From Smallanthus sonchifolius (taxonomy: Eukaryota; Streptophyta; Magnoliopsida; Asterales; Asteraceae): 64,000 nt of DNA. Position 1 is the stretch's first letter, and each line of letters begins with the position of its first letter. Where the stretch lies: positions 105,755,501-105,819,500 of the forward strand of contig CM042021.1 in the NCBI GenBank assembly GCA_023525975.1, given 5' to 3'. The translations under genes and the position numbers were made by a program. Under the pieces are notes generated by a model, which worked only from the letters and a program-made list of their open reading frames with translations, searched no databases and had not been told where the DNA came from. Below are positions 43,249 through 54,784 of the stretch, piece after piece.

Positions 43249-44187
43249 CCCTCGTTAGCAGACTTTTGTGCATGGGCCTACGGGTGTGGTTCTTGGGGTG
43301 GGGTTGGGAAATACGACGCAAGGCCCAGGGCTGTCGGACAACATGGTGGATCAGGTGGGGGATGAGATTGGAAAATCCATGCAAATAGGGGATCCAATTA
43401 ATGCGCAGGGGCCCACAGAAAAAGGAATGAAAGGCCCGCTTGAAAATGCTCCGGGATGGGGTTGCATGGCACGATTCTCGCTAATGAGGCCAAGCACTCC
43501 TGAGATCACATGCATGTGGACGTAGGGTTGGAGATTTTGGATGATCAAACTAGTGGGAATGGGCCTAGTCAGGTTAACCGTGATTCTTTGGTTAGCGGGT
43601 TGGTTGTGGATGACTATACGACAAAAGATGGCAAGCCTAATTCGTCATGCAAACCCACGTCTGAAATTGGGAATGGTGCATTGAACAGTAGAGGTTTCCA
43701 TCCTTTTGTTATTAATGAGGAACACCCATTGCAACTTGAAAAGGATATTCCAGATTATGACCCGACCCCGAGGCGCAAAGTATTGGAACCATGACTTGTT
43801 TCTACAACTCGCCCAAGGTTGTGCTATGCCTAAGTTGGATGACACGGGTGAGGTGATCGTCCATTTTAATGGGAACTTTATGTCTAAAAGTTTCAATCAA
43901 TATAGTATGCAATTATATGGTTATTTTGTGGGTCTTTTATGTCATTTCAAGTGGTCAAGGAAAACTTAATAAAGATGTGGTATGAATATGGATTAAAATC
44001 CATTAATATGAAGAAGAAGGGGGGGATTCTTATTTTTAAATTTGATACAGAAGAGGGCATGATGAAAGTGCTAGAGAGGAATCCATGGCTTGTTAATAAT
44101 GTTCCTTTGGTGTTGCAAATTTGGGAACCGGACACTAACTTATCGATTTTTTTTAAATTAGTATATTTTGAAAATATAAAGTGGTAA
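43249..44187 (+). pseudogene. DUF4283-type pseudogene, segment 3 with the DUF4283 domain
   Basis: After the hAT-like element the frame resumes with QTFVHGPTGVVLG in phase with segment 2 (see findings). It then changes phase near 43515 (GLEILDDQTSGNGPSQVN), near 43790 (LDDTGEVIVHFNGNFMSKS) and near 43950 (VVKENLIKMWYEYGLKSINM). The last two pieces form the core of DUF4283: KGGILIFKFDTEEGMMKVLE, then NPWLVNNVPLVLQIWEPD. This domain, usually followed by a CCHC knuckle, occurs in plant LINE ORF1 and related proteins and is thought to bind nucleic acid. Similarity ends near 44150; no knuckle is found. At least three frameshifts and one stop show a dead gene. Confidence 0.75.
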
Positions 44188-44629
44188 CTAGCGTCTTTGG
44201 GGGTAAAAGATGGAAAATGGTAGAACCGGTACCCCATTACCGGTTTCAATACAGATACACAAACCCAATCATTGGGTGTCAATAGTGTGGCAGAAGGACA
44301 GTGAAACTGGAGGTGCTAGTACCGGTTTCAGTACAAATTTTTGTTTTTGCATACGATATATAAGCTGTGATTAGTTAGGTAGTAAAAATTGGTTAAGTAG
44401 TAAAAAATCTTACAATTTTTTATATTTTATAAGATGTCACTGAAATTAATATTAATTTTTATATTTTATGTTGTAATATTTTTTATGAAACTTTTATTAG
44501 TTTTTGTCTGTAATTTCATGTGTTTGTCGGTAATAAAAAGCACAAAAAGATGTAAATTTATAAAAACACTAATACATAATTATATAAAATAAAAAAGTAA
44601 ATAAAAAGAATTTACTAATGGTTCCATGT

Positions 44630-45030
44630 TTCACAATTAGGCCGTCTCCTATTCCGATGGGGTAACCTAACCACGAACATATCTGAAAGCATGAATAACG
44701 TGTTATGTGGTGCCCGGATGCTCCCGATAAAGGCTTTAATTGAATACACGTTTAAGAGAGACGTTGAACAGTATGCCAAAAACTTCCACAACGCGTCTAA
44801 CTGCTCAACGACGTTAACCGACCGCATATGGAAATTGTTCCATCAACGTGAACTGCGAGCAAAAGAACACACAATATTCGTTTATGATGTACAACAAAGG
44901 TACATGGTGGAGACATTGAAACTGACGAATCAGGTGGTGATACTTACACCGTAGAATTCCGTAAACACACATGCTCGTGTGGTAAGTGGCAGGTTTTTCG
45001 GTTCCGGCTTTATACTGTGTAAGTATCACC
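44630..45030 (+). pseudogene. MULE transposase, C-terminal part with SWIM zinc finger
   Basis: Reading from about 44655, TTNISESMNNVLCGARMLPI and KALIEYTFKRDVEQYAKN match the region after the catalytic core of plant Mutator-like transposases. TDRIWKLFHQRELRAKEHTI follows, then after a frameshift near 44935 GGDTYTVEFRKHTCSCGKWQ, the first half of the SWIM finger (C-X-C). The second half (C-X-H) is missing because the sequence turns back on itself at 45017. Catalytic residues lie upstream and are absent. It is a fragment, probably from an autonomous MULE that was lost. Confidence 0.8.
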
Positions 45031-45041
45031 ACCTGATTCGT
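44925..45041. repeat. 25-bp perfect inverted repeat inside the MULE fragment
   Basis: The words at 44925-44949 and 45017-45041 are exact reverse complements (beginning ACGAATCAGGTGGTGATACT), 67 bases apart. The left arm is normal transposase coding sequence; the right arm replaces the expected SWIM continuation. Confidence 0.95.
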
Positions 45042-45378
45042 GATAAAAAAGCTTAAAAAAATATAATTGGCTAATTTATATGAAGTGAACTTGGCAAGGC
45101 TAATTTGATTATTTGAAATGAACCGGGAAGCCCAACTCCACTCTGTCAGTTCTGCCCAACTCCACTCTCTCAATTGAGTTTGGTCTGTGCTCCTAGATAA
45201 AATTCTATTTCTAACTTCTAACCCTAAGTCAAATATCAAAACCCCATGGTTTATGCCTCATTGTTCTCTGATTCTAATTTACTGCTTATATTGAAATATT
45301 GTATGTTTTCTATTACCTATTTTGATTATTATTAATTAGTTCGAAGTTTCAAGAATGATGTGATTGGAAAGTTGACGA

Positions 45379-45434
<56 letters not shown>

Positions 45435-45728
45435 ATGTGTCTGTGCATTTTGAATGTGTCTCATCAAACATTCAAATCGCCTCACTGCTTGTTCGTGTTA
45501 TGACTTCCTATTGATCCTTGTATTAAGGCCAGGTGAGCCTAAACCGTGAAACCAAATCAGAACCAAACCGCTAGTAATGGTTCGGTTTGGTATAAAATTT
45601 CAACGGTTCGGTTTCGCTTTTCGATAATAAAAAACCGTTACTAACGGTTTAGCTCACGGTTTATCCTAAAAACCGTGAACTACCACACATGCTTTAAAGG
45701 TTATTGCAACATCTCAAAAATTTGATTA
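45042..45728. other. Spacer with (TA)n(GT)n tract and degenerate GGTTCGGTTT words
   Basis: No gene seen. A (TA)n tract at about 45380-45420 runs into (GT)n to 45435. At 45540-45690 words such as AACCGTTACTAACGGTTT and GGTTCGGTTTGG occur on both strands and could fold back; this may be a remnant of a small element. Confidence 0.5.
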
Positions 45729-45949
45729 TGTTATAAATATTATTTATTGTGGTTATCAAAACTCTCAAATGCTATTATTTCTCAATAGTGTTGTATTTAT
45801 TATATGAAGCACTAAACACCCTATATATACGAGGCTTGCTGTTGTTGAAAGACATACTTCATATGAATACGAACTTTCCCTTCTCTCTATTCTATATATT
45901 ATTATATGTATATGTATATGGGTTGTTATTAGGCCGTTGTTCTATAACA
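45729..45949 (+). mobile_element. 5' LTR of copia element 2
   Basis: A 221-bp LTR; it matches the right LTR except for an internal stretch of about 46 bases near 45770-45825 that is absent there. Confidence 0.88.
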
Positions 45950-46190
45950 CGTTATCAGTACGAGGCTTTTGGCACTTTATTCCTATGAAGGCGTAATTAT
46001 CATGATTATCGGAATTGATTTTTCAATTTGCTTCACCAAAGTATGTTCAATCAAATCATCATACAAGTAAGTTAATTTATTCGTAATCTTTACATGATAA
46101 TAACTATATACATATGATATATAAATTATGTGTATGTGTTTATGTTACAAATTATGAACCAATGAATTGTTGAAGGAAGTTTATAACTAA

Positions 46191-46725
46191 GGATTATTGG
46201 ATTTTAATAATCCCACTTTTTACCAATTGGTCAATAATAATCTCAACTGGGAATATTCTTACCACCGGTCCCTACTTTCAAACTATTTTCTTACATTGGA
46301 CCCCCCGTTAAAAAAACTTAACGCCGTTAGATTTTATATGCCATGGACATCTGCAAACCACCGGGAAGTCGAGTCAAGCTAGCAGTGGTCTTGTGGTGTG
46401 TTTTGAAACTGGCTCTGGTGGTATTTAACTGGTCTCGTGTCTCCGGAAAGTCCAAACAGATACAACAGTGGTGTTTAACGAGACCAATTAAGCACCACCA
46501 GAGCCAATTTCAAAACCCACCAGGGGATCACTGCTAGCTTGGCTCGACTTTCCGGCGGTTTGCAGATGTCCACGTCATATAAAATCTAACGGCATTAAGT
46601 TTTTTTAACGGGAGGTCCAATGTAAGAAAATAATTTGAAAGTAGAGACTGGTGGTAAGAATATTCTCAGTTGAGATTATTACTAGCCAATTGGTAAAAGG
46701 TGAGATTATTAAAATCCAATAATCC
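46191..46725. mobile_element. 535-bp Mutator-like foldback element with perfect 9-bp TSD
   Basis: Both ends read GGATTATTGGATTTTAATAA, and the inverted arms stay recognisable for about 250 bases each, so the whole element is nearly one hairpin. The duplication TATAACTAA is exact (46182-46190 and 46726-46734). It is non-coding; short frames inside are by-products. Confidence 0.93.
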
Positions 46726-46734
46726 TATAACTAA

Positions 46735-48850
46735 ATACTTTGATGTTCTTGATTATATCGAATTGATTTTTCATTATGATTATCTTTGATTTGCTTAACC
46801 TTAATGATAAGTTTGATGAATAACATCCTACAATTGTTCTTTATATGATGTATATTACAATTATGTTGTTATGTGCTTCTGCATAAGCATATGAGTATGA
46901 CTTTTGAAACCTCATAAATTACCGATCATGGACGATGAGAAATCATTAGTAATAGTTGTTAAAAAGAAAAAAAAGACTGATAATATCATAATCTTGATCA
47001 CTTAATACATCATGATCACCTAATACATCATATTATATATGTCTTACTAAATTTATGATAGTTGTTGTGTAAAGCTAGTAACTAGAAAAACAAACAAAAG
47101 GAAACCTTCATATTAATTTACTCGTTATTTAATATTATTTTATTAGTTGCTAAGGAATTTTGATGTTTCATAATTATTCATTACTAGATATCATAATATT
47201 ATAGGTTTCATGTTTCATATTCATAATCATTCATATCACTTTATTAGTTATTCAATGACATTTTATTAACATCTACATAAAGACTTTAATGTTACATATT
47301 TATAATAATAATTCAATAATGCATAATGCATGGTAGTTTCAAATGTGATATTAACATATTGATTATGTAATTAATTTTAGAGTAATGACCAAATATATTT
47401 GACATTTATTATTTAAATTTATTTGGAATTGATTTGCTTGAAAGAAAAAAATTAACCATAACCTCTATTTATGATATTTAAGAGGATTACCAAGATTATT
47501 TATATTATAAAGTTGTTTTACATTATATATACGAAAAATATGATATTGTCATGACATTCATTCAATTGCTAAATAGATTTGTGTATGTTTAAGTAAATAA
47601 ATTATCATGCTATCTATGTTTTACTAGATATTGCATAATAGTAGTGGATTCAATTTGTTTGTTTTAGTATGTTGAACTCGTTGGCTAATTGTGAAGATTT
47701 TAAAACTAAGATAAAATAAGAATAAATGAAAATCATGAATTGAACACGTTCTATGATTAATAACTTTTGATGGATACAAAATATATCAAAAATGATGTCT
47801 AGTAGTTTTTATATCACACGTGCAATTTTATTAAGGAGATTATATAATGAATGTGACTTGTTTATATTTAACATGTTTTATGATTATCTTCAACATGTTA
47901 TATGATGGTAGAACGTGTGACTTAGTAGTTAGTATTCTCAACATGTTACAAGAATATAACTAGTTTATATGATAATATGTTGTAATGCTGAGAATCACAT
48001 GATTTTAACTTTACGTTATATGTCTTTATATGTTATAGTTTATTTATTATAACATATTGAATAAATAAATTAAAAGACTAACTTATCTTTTATTATCAAT
48101 CTCAGAATGATTATAAATATGTTTTGCTTATAAACGATCCACTAATTTATTGCAATAATTTAGTGTAAAGAAATGACACCCCATGTGTCATACTCCCTAA
48201 AGCTCATAATAAACTTAAAGGAAAGTTGAAAGATTTTGGAAATATAATGAGCATAGATTGATCACAATCACTTCTCAATTGATATTATGCGATGAGAAAA
48301 TTGTTTATGAGCAAATGTTGAATAATACAATTTCTATTTATCACGCTTACTTATGCTCCGGAAGTGGCAATATTATTAAAAATTTTGAAACCACCATGAA
48401 AGGTGTGTGGTTCTAATCTATTCCCTAAAGTGAATGTGATTATATAGTAATCATTGTAAAAGTCATGATCATATACATAATTGAGGAAACTATAATGGTG
48501 ATCATGATTAATAATGAGATCAACTATGTTAATAATGAAATCGACCATAAGAAGTGGCACACTAAGAGAGTGATTATACGAGAATGTGGAAAAGTGTTTG
48601 AAATAATAATACACTATTATCTCGTATATTATGTAGTGTATTAAACAAGTACGAGAAAAAGATATATGATCAAAATTAATGAGATATCGATAAATTATAT
48701 CATGTCTATAAATATATGAAATCGAATCAAAATTGACGTCAATAATACTTTTGTATATAATAGAGCTTGAAATGATAGAAATAATGAGGATCAAGAATGT
48801 ATCTGCCTATGAATAAAAATATAAAAACGACTGGCCAAAATGTAAAGACG
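46735..48850 (+). mobile_element. Copia element 2: unrecognisable internal part
   Basis: Very AT-rich sequence in the gag-integrase position. I could not identify gag, zinc knuckle, protease or integrase motifs. A 147-codon minus-strand frame at 48351-48794, rich in Ile, Tyr, Ser and His, is low complexity and probably chance. Confidence 0.5.
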
Positions 48851-48889
48851 CAAATGAGGCATAATTAAATTCTCTCACTAAAGGACTAG

Positions 48890-50350
48890 TAGTCTATACA
48901 ACTGAAGTTGTAAAACATGTCTATTTTGTGCGAAATTATGATATGAATTTAATCGATATAAGGCGAAATTTGTGGCACAAGTATTTTTACAAACACCTAT
49001 ATTGATTACGAGGAGATATATACTCGAGTGGTGGATGCATCGACTTTTTGATTTCTCGTTAGTCTGGTAATATAAAGAGAGAATTGATCGCGTCTTATGT
49101 TGTGACTCACATGATATTGAACTTTACATGTAAGTCCCTGAAGGATTTAAACTGCTAAAATCATGTAAAGTAAGTTCTCGAGAACAATGTGGTTAGTGTA
49201 TACATTGATAACATGAATATAATTGGAACTCATCATGAGTTTCCAAAAGCAGTTAAGTGTTTAAAAGGTAATTTGAAACATCTTAAGGATGTAATTCTTG
49301 TGCACCAATAAATATACATAGAAGAAATTGTACCCGATGAATATGATACCTCAATAAACTATGAAATGGTACAATATCAAGTTTGGAAATGAAACACTTG
49401 TTAATGCAATCTTTGCATATGATATTAATGTACCAAATGAGGAAGTTTATGTGAAAAATGTTGATGAGTGTAAGCACATAAATAATTAGTCAAAACCTAA
49501 AGAAGTTTGTGAATTATTGTAAATGCTTCAAACATTGATATCAAAACCTCAAGAATTATATGGACTATAATAGCCATGTCGAATGTGTATAATCGACTCA
49601 GTGATTATCCAGAAAAAGAAATATAGTTGGTCTATGTGTTTTTATTAAAAGAACAATATGAGTTTTATAAGTATTATACTAGATGTTAACGATATTATTA
49701 TATATGGAAAAGATTTCATATCATTAAGGAATGAACTTGAAATGAAATATGCTATTACAAAAATTATGTCTTAGTTGACATGTTGAGCATTTGTATTATG
49801 ATAACTTTATCCATTAATCAAATTACATCGAGAAGATGTTGGAACATTTAATGTGTATAAATCTTATCATCTAAGTACATTAAATATTGGACAACTGTTG
49901 TCTTGTGCCATCTCTTATTAAAGAATGAGGAAATCGTAGTCTAGAAGTACCATAGTTAAATGCAATTGGTATATTTTGTTTTGTGCTAGCTCATGTCTGG
50001 CGAGGAGACATTGGAATGGGTAAAACAAATACTTGGATACCGTTAAGGTGCAAAAGGTATGCGATTATATTTACTAATCCATCGAAACAAGTTTGATTAG
50101 TTTTTGTACATGCAGGAAATGTAACACAACACAATCATGGATCTTGTGCTATTTATTTATGGGGGGAGACACTAGGATTATCATATGAAGATAATACATC
50201 ATTGCTAGACATAAAGAGTTGCACATTAAAAAATCAAGTAGCAACTCATTGACTACAAAATTTTTGAACAACTTTTATAGAAGATCAAAACCCATTACTT
50301 GAAGGTTATATAAATTAGGGGGGGTAATACGCGCTGCACTCTTTTTCCCT
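48890..50350 (+). pseudogene. Copia element 2: reverse transcriptase and RNase H remnants
   Basis: Fragments in several frames follow the copia order: YKARFVAQVF near 48965 (family: YKARLVAQGF), LYM.VPEGFKLLKS near 49120, a palm-like stretch near 49670-49700, and toward 50190 words like GETLGLSYE and KSSSNSL. Stops are frequent and no frame exceeds about 70 codons. The terminal part before the polypurine tract (about 50330-50430) has the sequence usual for this copia type. It is a relic far older than copia element 1 or the chromovirus array. Confidence 0.65.
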
Positions 50351-50448
50351 TAGCTATGGTTTTGTCACACTGAGTTTTTCTAGCAAGATTTTTAACAAGG
50401 CAGCATCTCCAAACATATTAAATAAATATATTGATAACCAAGGGGGAG

Positions 50449-50628
50449 TGTTATAATATTATTTATTGTTGTTATCAAAACTCCCAAATGTTATTATATA
50501 TGAGGCTTGCTATTGTTGAAAGACATACTTCATATGAATACGAACTTTCTCTTCTCTTTATTCAATATATTATTATATGTATATGTATATATGTTTATGG
50601 GTTGTTATTAGGCCGTTGTTCTACAACA
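50449..50628 (+). mobile_element. 3' LTR of copia element 2
   Basis: A 180-bp LTR directly after the polypurine tract, followed by the GATTA duplication. Confidence 0.88.
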
Positions 50629-50633
50629 GATTA

Positions 50634-51852
50634 TATATTTTGAATTATTTTAATTGAAGGGATGTATTATATATGCGAAAAATACTCGAGGAATAAGTAT
50701 TTAAAAGATCTTTAAAGTTTTTAGAGTATAGAAGTGTGTTTGGTGTAGCATACAACTATGTGAATTTCATGTACATAGTCGTGTAGGGGTCTATGAAGTT
50801 TCTGGAATTTTGGAAGAGTAAAATGCGGGAAAGTGAGTCGCTTTTTATTAAAATAATAAAAAATAATAATAACGATACTCTCGTTATTGATGGGAAATAC
50901 AATAGTACAATACTGTTTACAAAACCTAATGAAAAATAAATACAAGACACAAATTATATAACTAATTTGATTCGAACCTTTGTTTTTAGCGGGTATTTCG
51001 ACAAAACTTCTTGAAGTATTATTGACTCGAGTCTTCAACACGTTGAGTCTTTGATTTTTTCCTTGACTACAACAATGCGCAAACTAGTCGTTGACGGTAT
51101 TGGTTGAGGCACGTATTTTATACGCTTCACTTAAAACAGATTTCACGATTCTTCTTAGATGAACATGTCTGTCTCCCCGAGTACGACCACCGGAACAGTG
51201 TATACTTCTCACGCCCGAGGTTACATCAGGTTAATATGTTTTCGTTTTGTGGAAAAAGAAAAAAAGATGAATATGGTGGAATAATTAAAGAGTGCTCATT
51301 TCTAAATTCTATGAAACTAGTTGATAAAATGAATTCTCTATTTTCTCTCTCTTTCATCTATAGAATCATAAGATTCAATTTATACTCATACCAAAACTCC
51401 ATATTTAGTATTTTATTTATAAACAATTTTGACAATTTTATTAGTCAAATAAAACATTCATTTGATTCATAACATGTTAATGTCAGTTTAAATAAAATTA
51501 TGAGCCATAATCAAAACCTTCATAATAAATCATGAAAAATATTAAATTATTTAAGAGTAAAAAACAAAACATCCATGTGAATCAAAACATGATTTTATTA
51601 GCATTAATTAAGAAAATGCAACATTTTCCTACTACAATCACCAAAGTTCCACATTATTCATTCCAACAACTCAACTTCGAGTATCGATATCTCATTCATC
51701 TTACATCTGTTTTGGACACGGTTTGTTTCATTGTGAAGCTCTCATATAATAGAACACAAACACATAAATAATTCATTATATAACTTATATATAAATATAA
51801 TTATTTGTATCCAACGTTAGTGAAAATCACTTTGTCACTATTTTTTTCAACA
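50634..51852 (-). mobile_element. Probable LTR of another copia element (minus strand), left limit unknown
   Basis: On the minus strand a polypurine tract (GTGGGGGA at 51853-51860) is followed by TGTTGAAAAAAATAGTGACA at 51852, the form of a 3' LTR start. I could not find the other end, so the left limit is arbitrary. Plus-strand frames at 51104-51472 and 51532-51771 have no recognisable domain. Confidence 0.45.
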
Positions 51853-52296
51853 ATCCCCCACATGAATGGAGATCGATCCAGAACAGACAAAAATTCCCAA
51901 TGAACCTTGACAGTTGAATCTTGCATAGGGTAGGTAGGTGTAAACCTTTGAACCTTCCTTTGTGAAGCATACTTAGCTATCAGCAGAACTTGATGTCTTT
52001 GAATTAATGTCTATTCATATAAACGACAATATACGTTCACACAAGACTGTCCCTAGTTGAGCACATCCCCTCACTATCTTGTGCATTATGGTCTTGGAAC
52101 ACTAGCCTAGGTCAATGAAAGCTCTAGAGATTGCGCACCCCATAATTTCATTTTTTTCTTTTGCATAGGTGATTTATCTCAAATCATTAAAAGCATTAAG
52201 GTTACCATGATTTACGTAAATCATTAACCACATTATGCTTAACCTTACAACAACGTCACTGGTTGTTATATGAATGGACTAGGAAGTAATTAAATG
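51853..52296 (-). mobile_element. Copia 3' untranslated region (minus strand)
   Basis: The minus strand reads toward the polypurine tract with sequence of the type seen after copia RNase H. No RNase H coding motif remains. No gene seen. Confidence 0.4.
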
Positions 52297-52374
52297 TTAG
52301 GGTTTCGTGCATACGGTTTCAAAAACTATTTTTGATCAGATAAAATAAACACAGCGGAAAGTACTGTCACACCC
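52297..52374. mobile_element. Short LTR-like fragment cut off by a chromovirus LTR
   Basis: It begins TGTTAGGGTTTCGTGCATAC and has AATAAACACAGCGGAA, a phrase that also occurs in the copia element 1 LTR (AATAAACGCAGCGGAA). It stops at the LTR end at 52375. Probably the edge of a copia LTR. Confidence 0.35.
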
Positions 52375-53000
52375 CAGTCCCAGGTACTTGTTAGTCGTGA
52401 CGCATGGTACAGAACACACATCGGAAGCTAAATCAACAACATATTTTTTTAATAACTATTTTATATTACAACATGATGAAGCATCTGTCATAAACTAAAC
52501 AGACTAACTGTTACAATCAACATCAGTTCCTATCAAGGAACTCAAAACCATAGGGCTTATAGCTCTTCGCCTCCATCCATTCCACAACCATCTAACTAGC
52601 TAATCAACACCTGTTCACATCTACCATCTACCTGGAATGCCATCATCTACAGCCATCTAAGATTCCACCTGTAATAACCTTTAAAATATATTAAAAGCAA
52701 TTGGGTGAACATAAGTTGGTGAGTTCATGAATCTTTACCACATGGTTATTATTCGATCATCATTAATCCCACATCCTACCCACTAGTTACAACAACTGTG
52801 GGCTTTTGTTATATATATAACTGGTCAACCGTTCCCGCCAGTGGTCTTTCCACACCAGTATAAAATGAAACAACTATCCTATCTCACTGATCCTTCCACA
52901 CCAGTAAAATAAGATAATTGCTTCACCCGTAGGTCCCATCCACTTTCAGAACGTATAAAGTACTTATTACATGTTATATAACTTGGGAACTTTAATTGAA
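52375..53000 (-). mobile_element. 3' end of a chromovirus LTR, minus strand (right limit approximate)
   Basis: The plus strand begins TGTCACACCCC, the reverse of the usual GGGGTGTGACA end. The landmark AGTTGGTGAGTTCAT (52715-52729) is the reverse of TGAACTCACCAACT, which lies about 310 bases from the LTR end in the main array; here it is 340 bases from the end. No primer site adjoins. Confidence 0.65.
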
Positions 53001-53199
53001 GTATGATTTGCATGTTAAGTTCAAGGCAATTGTTATGTGCTATGGCTAACTAGGACAAGTAAGATTTATGTTATGAACCTATTGATCATGCATACGTGTT
53101 ATAAATGTTTATCATGTGGAAACCAAACTTCGTGTTCATACATTAATAAAGGTAGGAACTTTGATGAACGTGCATGTGTAGACATAACTTGTTATGCCT

Positions 53200-54259
53200 A
53201 GATAGTTATGAGTTGTGTTGCATGAAACTTGAATTATTTGTGTACTATGTTTTAGTATTTAAATCAAACATTAAATCACTAACGGGTCACCAACGGGTCG
53301 TCGGGTCAAACTTGAGTCAAACTTGTAAATCTTTTCTAAACACTTAAACAATGGTCTTGTTTGGATACTAAGGGTTCATGTCAACATACACGAACACACA
53401 TTTATAGACCTATGGTTTTAGGTAACAGTTATAGGTCTAACAATTTTCATTTCGCATTCATCTGCACGCATACTAAGGTGAGTTTCACTACCCCTTTCTT
53501 TTACTTTTATTTTTGGGGGAGAAAACATGCTCGCAAACATTTTGGATCTTGTATTACTGTATTATCGCTTGCTTACTAAAGTGCAAACATACCACATAAG
53601 TCCTTACATTCTCGAACCGTTAGTATGGGAACATAGAGAGGTAATTTGAGTAGTACTGCTACTGGGTTTTTACAAGCCCCACCCGCGTTAGTCGCGCTAA
53701 CCCGACTGGAGGTCGAATAGGTGTAATATTGAACTAAACATTTTCCATTGTTCAGTAGACATGGCGGGAGGCAAACAAACACAAACAGTCAGCTTCGGTT
53801 TCGAACACTTGTAGTAGCATTATATAGACTAGCTATCTATCGGTATACATTTATTAAACTATCTAGCAACATCAAACTTTTATTTACTTGCAAACTCTAT
53901 GAACTTACCAACCATTGTGTTGACACTTTTAGCATGTTTTTCTTAGGTCACTAAGGTATTGAGCACGAGCATAGGACATGCATGGAGTCCCATCATTTTC
54001 AAACACTGAACTTATTTTACTTATTTAAACTGCCTGGTTTGGGCGCCTTATTTTGTGCATTTGACTTTTACTTGCATTGGATTTTATTTACGCTTCCGCA
54101 ACATTTTCAAACTTAAAGGTTGTTATCTTGTGACTATGAGCAGCAAATGGTATTTTATTTAAATTCATATAGAGTCGTTCCGTGTAACTAATGACTGAGA
54201 TCCTGGTGTGTCACGCGCCTCGCGGTAAAACCCTGCAGGTAGATTTTGAGGGTGTGACA
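53200..54259 (+). mobile_element. 3' end of a chromovirus LTR, plus strand (left limit approximate)
   Basis: It carries AAGGTGAGTTTCACTACCCC (53475), the landmark ATGAACTTACCAACC (53899-53913, 346 bases from the end), CGCTTCCGC near 54093 and the end GGGTGTGACA at 54259. These occur in the same order in the main array LTRs. No primer site follows; the copia protease begins at once. Confidence 0.7.
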
Positions 54260-54784
54260 CCATCAATTTTAATAACATCTTCAAGCAAACGAATATTTCC
54301 TGTCATATATCGGGAGCAACCACTATCCACATACCAAATATTGTTGATAGTCCTCCTTGGTTGACCCTACATAAACACAGAAAGTCAGTTAGAAATGGGG
54401 ACCCAAACCATTGTGGTCTTGGGTCTACCATTAGCATCAAAATAAACAACTTCAAGCAATTCACAATCTCTATTATCATCCACCCTTGGTGATTTAGGCA
54501 AATCAGAATCAGACATTCTGGATTTAGAAACATTTTTTTTCTTATCAAAATTTGATTGATTTTGTAATTCAGATTCAAATTGATCAGTTTTTAAAAGTTT
54601 TCTTAACCGTCTGTTCCTTTTTCGCCTTTGAGGTCTTGAAAAGTTTGACCTCAGGTTGTGAATTCTTTGTGAATCCGACTTTAGGATTCTCAACAAACTT
54701 ATTAAAAACAACATTTTTTCTAACACCAGATTGGACAAACTCTGGTTTAGAACCAACAAATCTATCATGAACATGCTGTGTCAT
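54260..54784 (-). pseudogene. Copia element 3: protease region
   Basis: The minus strand near 54300-54345 reads TINNIWYVDSGCSRYMTGNI, a copia protease site with D-S-G, in a frame different from the surrounding open frames. A Lys-rich segment lies upstream (54385-54774). The sequence is cut at 54260 by the chromovirus LTR end, so integrase, RT, RNase H and the 3' LTR of this element are missing from the window. Confidence 0.8.

Larger units (their letters stand above)
45729..50628 (+). mobile_element. Copia element 2, complete but decayed, with perfect TSD
   Basis: Direct LTRs lie at 45729-45949 and 50449-50628, both beginning TGTTATAA and ending in AACA. The target duplication GATTA is exact (45724-45728 and 50629-50633). 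A polypurine tract (CCAAGGGGGAG) precedes the right LTR, and CGTTATCAGTACGAGGC follows the left LTR in the primer-site position. The left LTR has about 46 extra bases. A foldback element is inserted at 46191. Confidence 0.88.

Noticed and set aside
48351..48794. 147-codon minus-strand frame in copia element 2
   Set aside because: Low-complexity Ile/Tyr/His/Ser composition in very AT-rich DNA and opposite to the element's strand.
52375..54259. Solo LTR with TGTCACACCCC...GGGTGTGACA ends
   Set aside because: The inner landmarks run in opposite directions in the two halves and the flanking five bases do not match, so two inverted LTR ends fit better.
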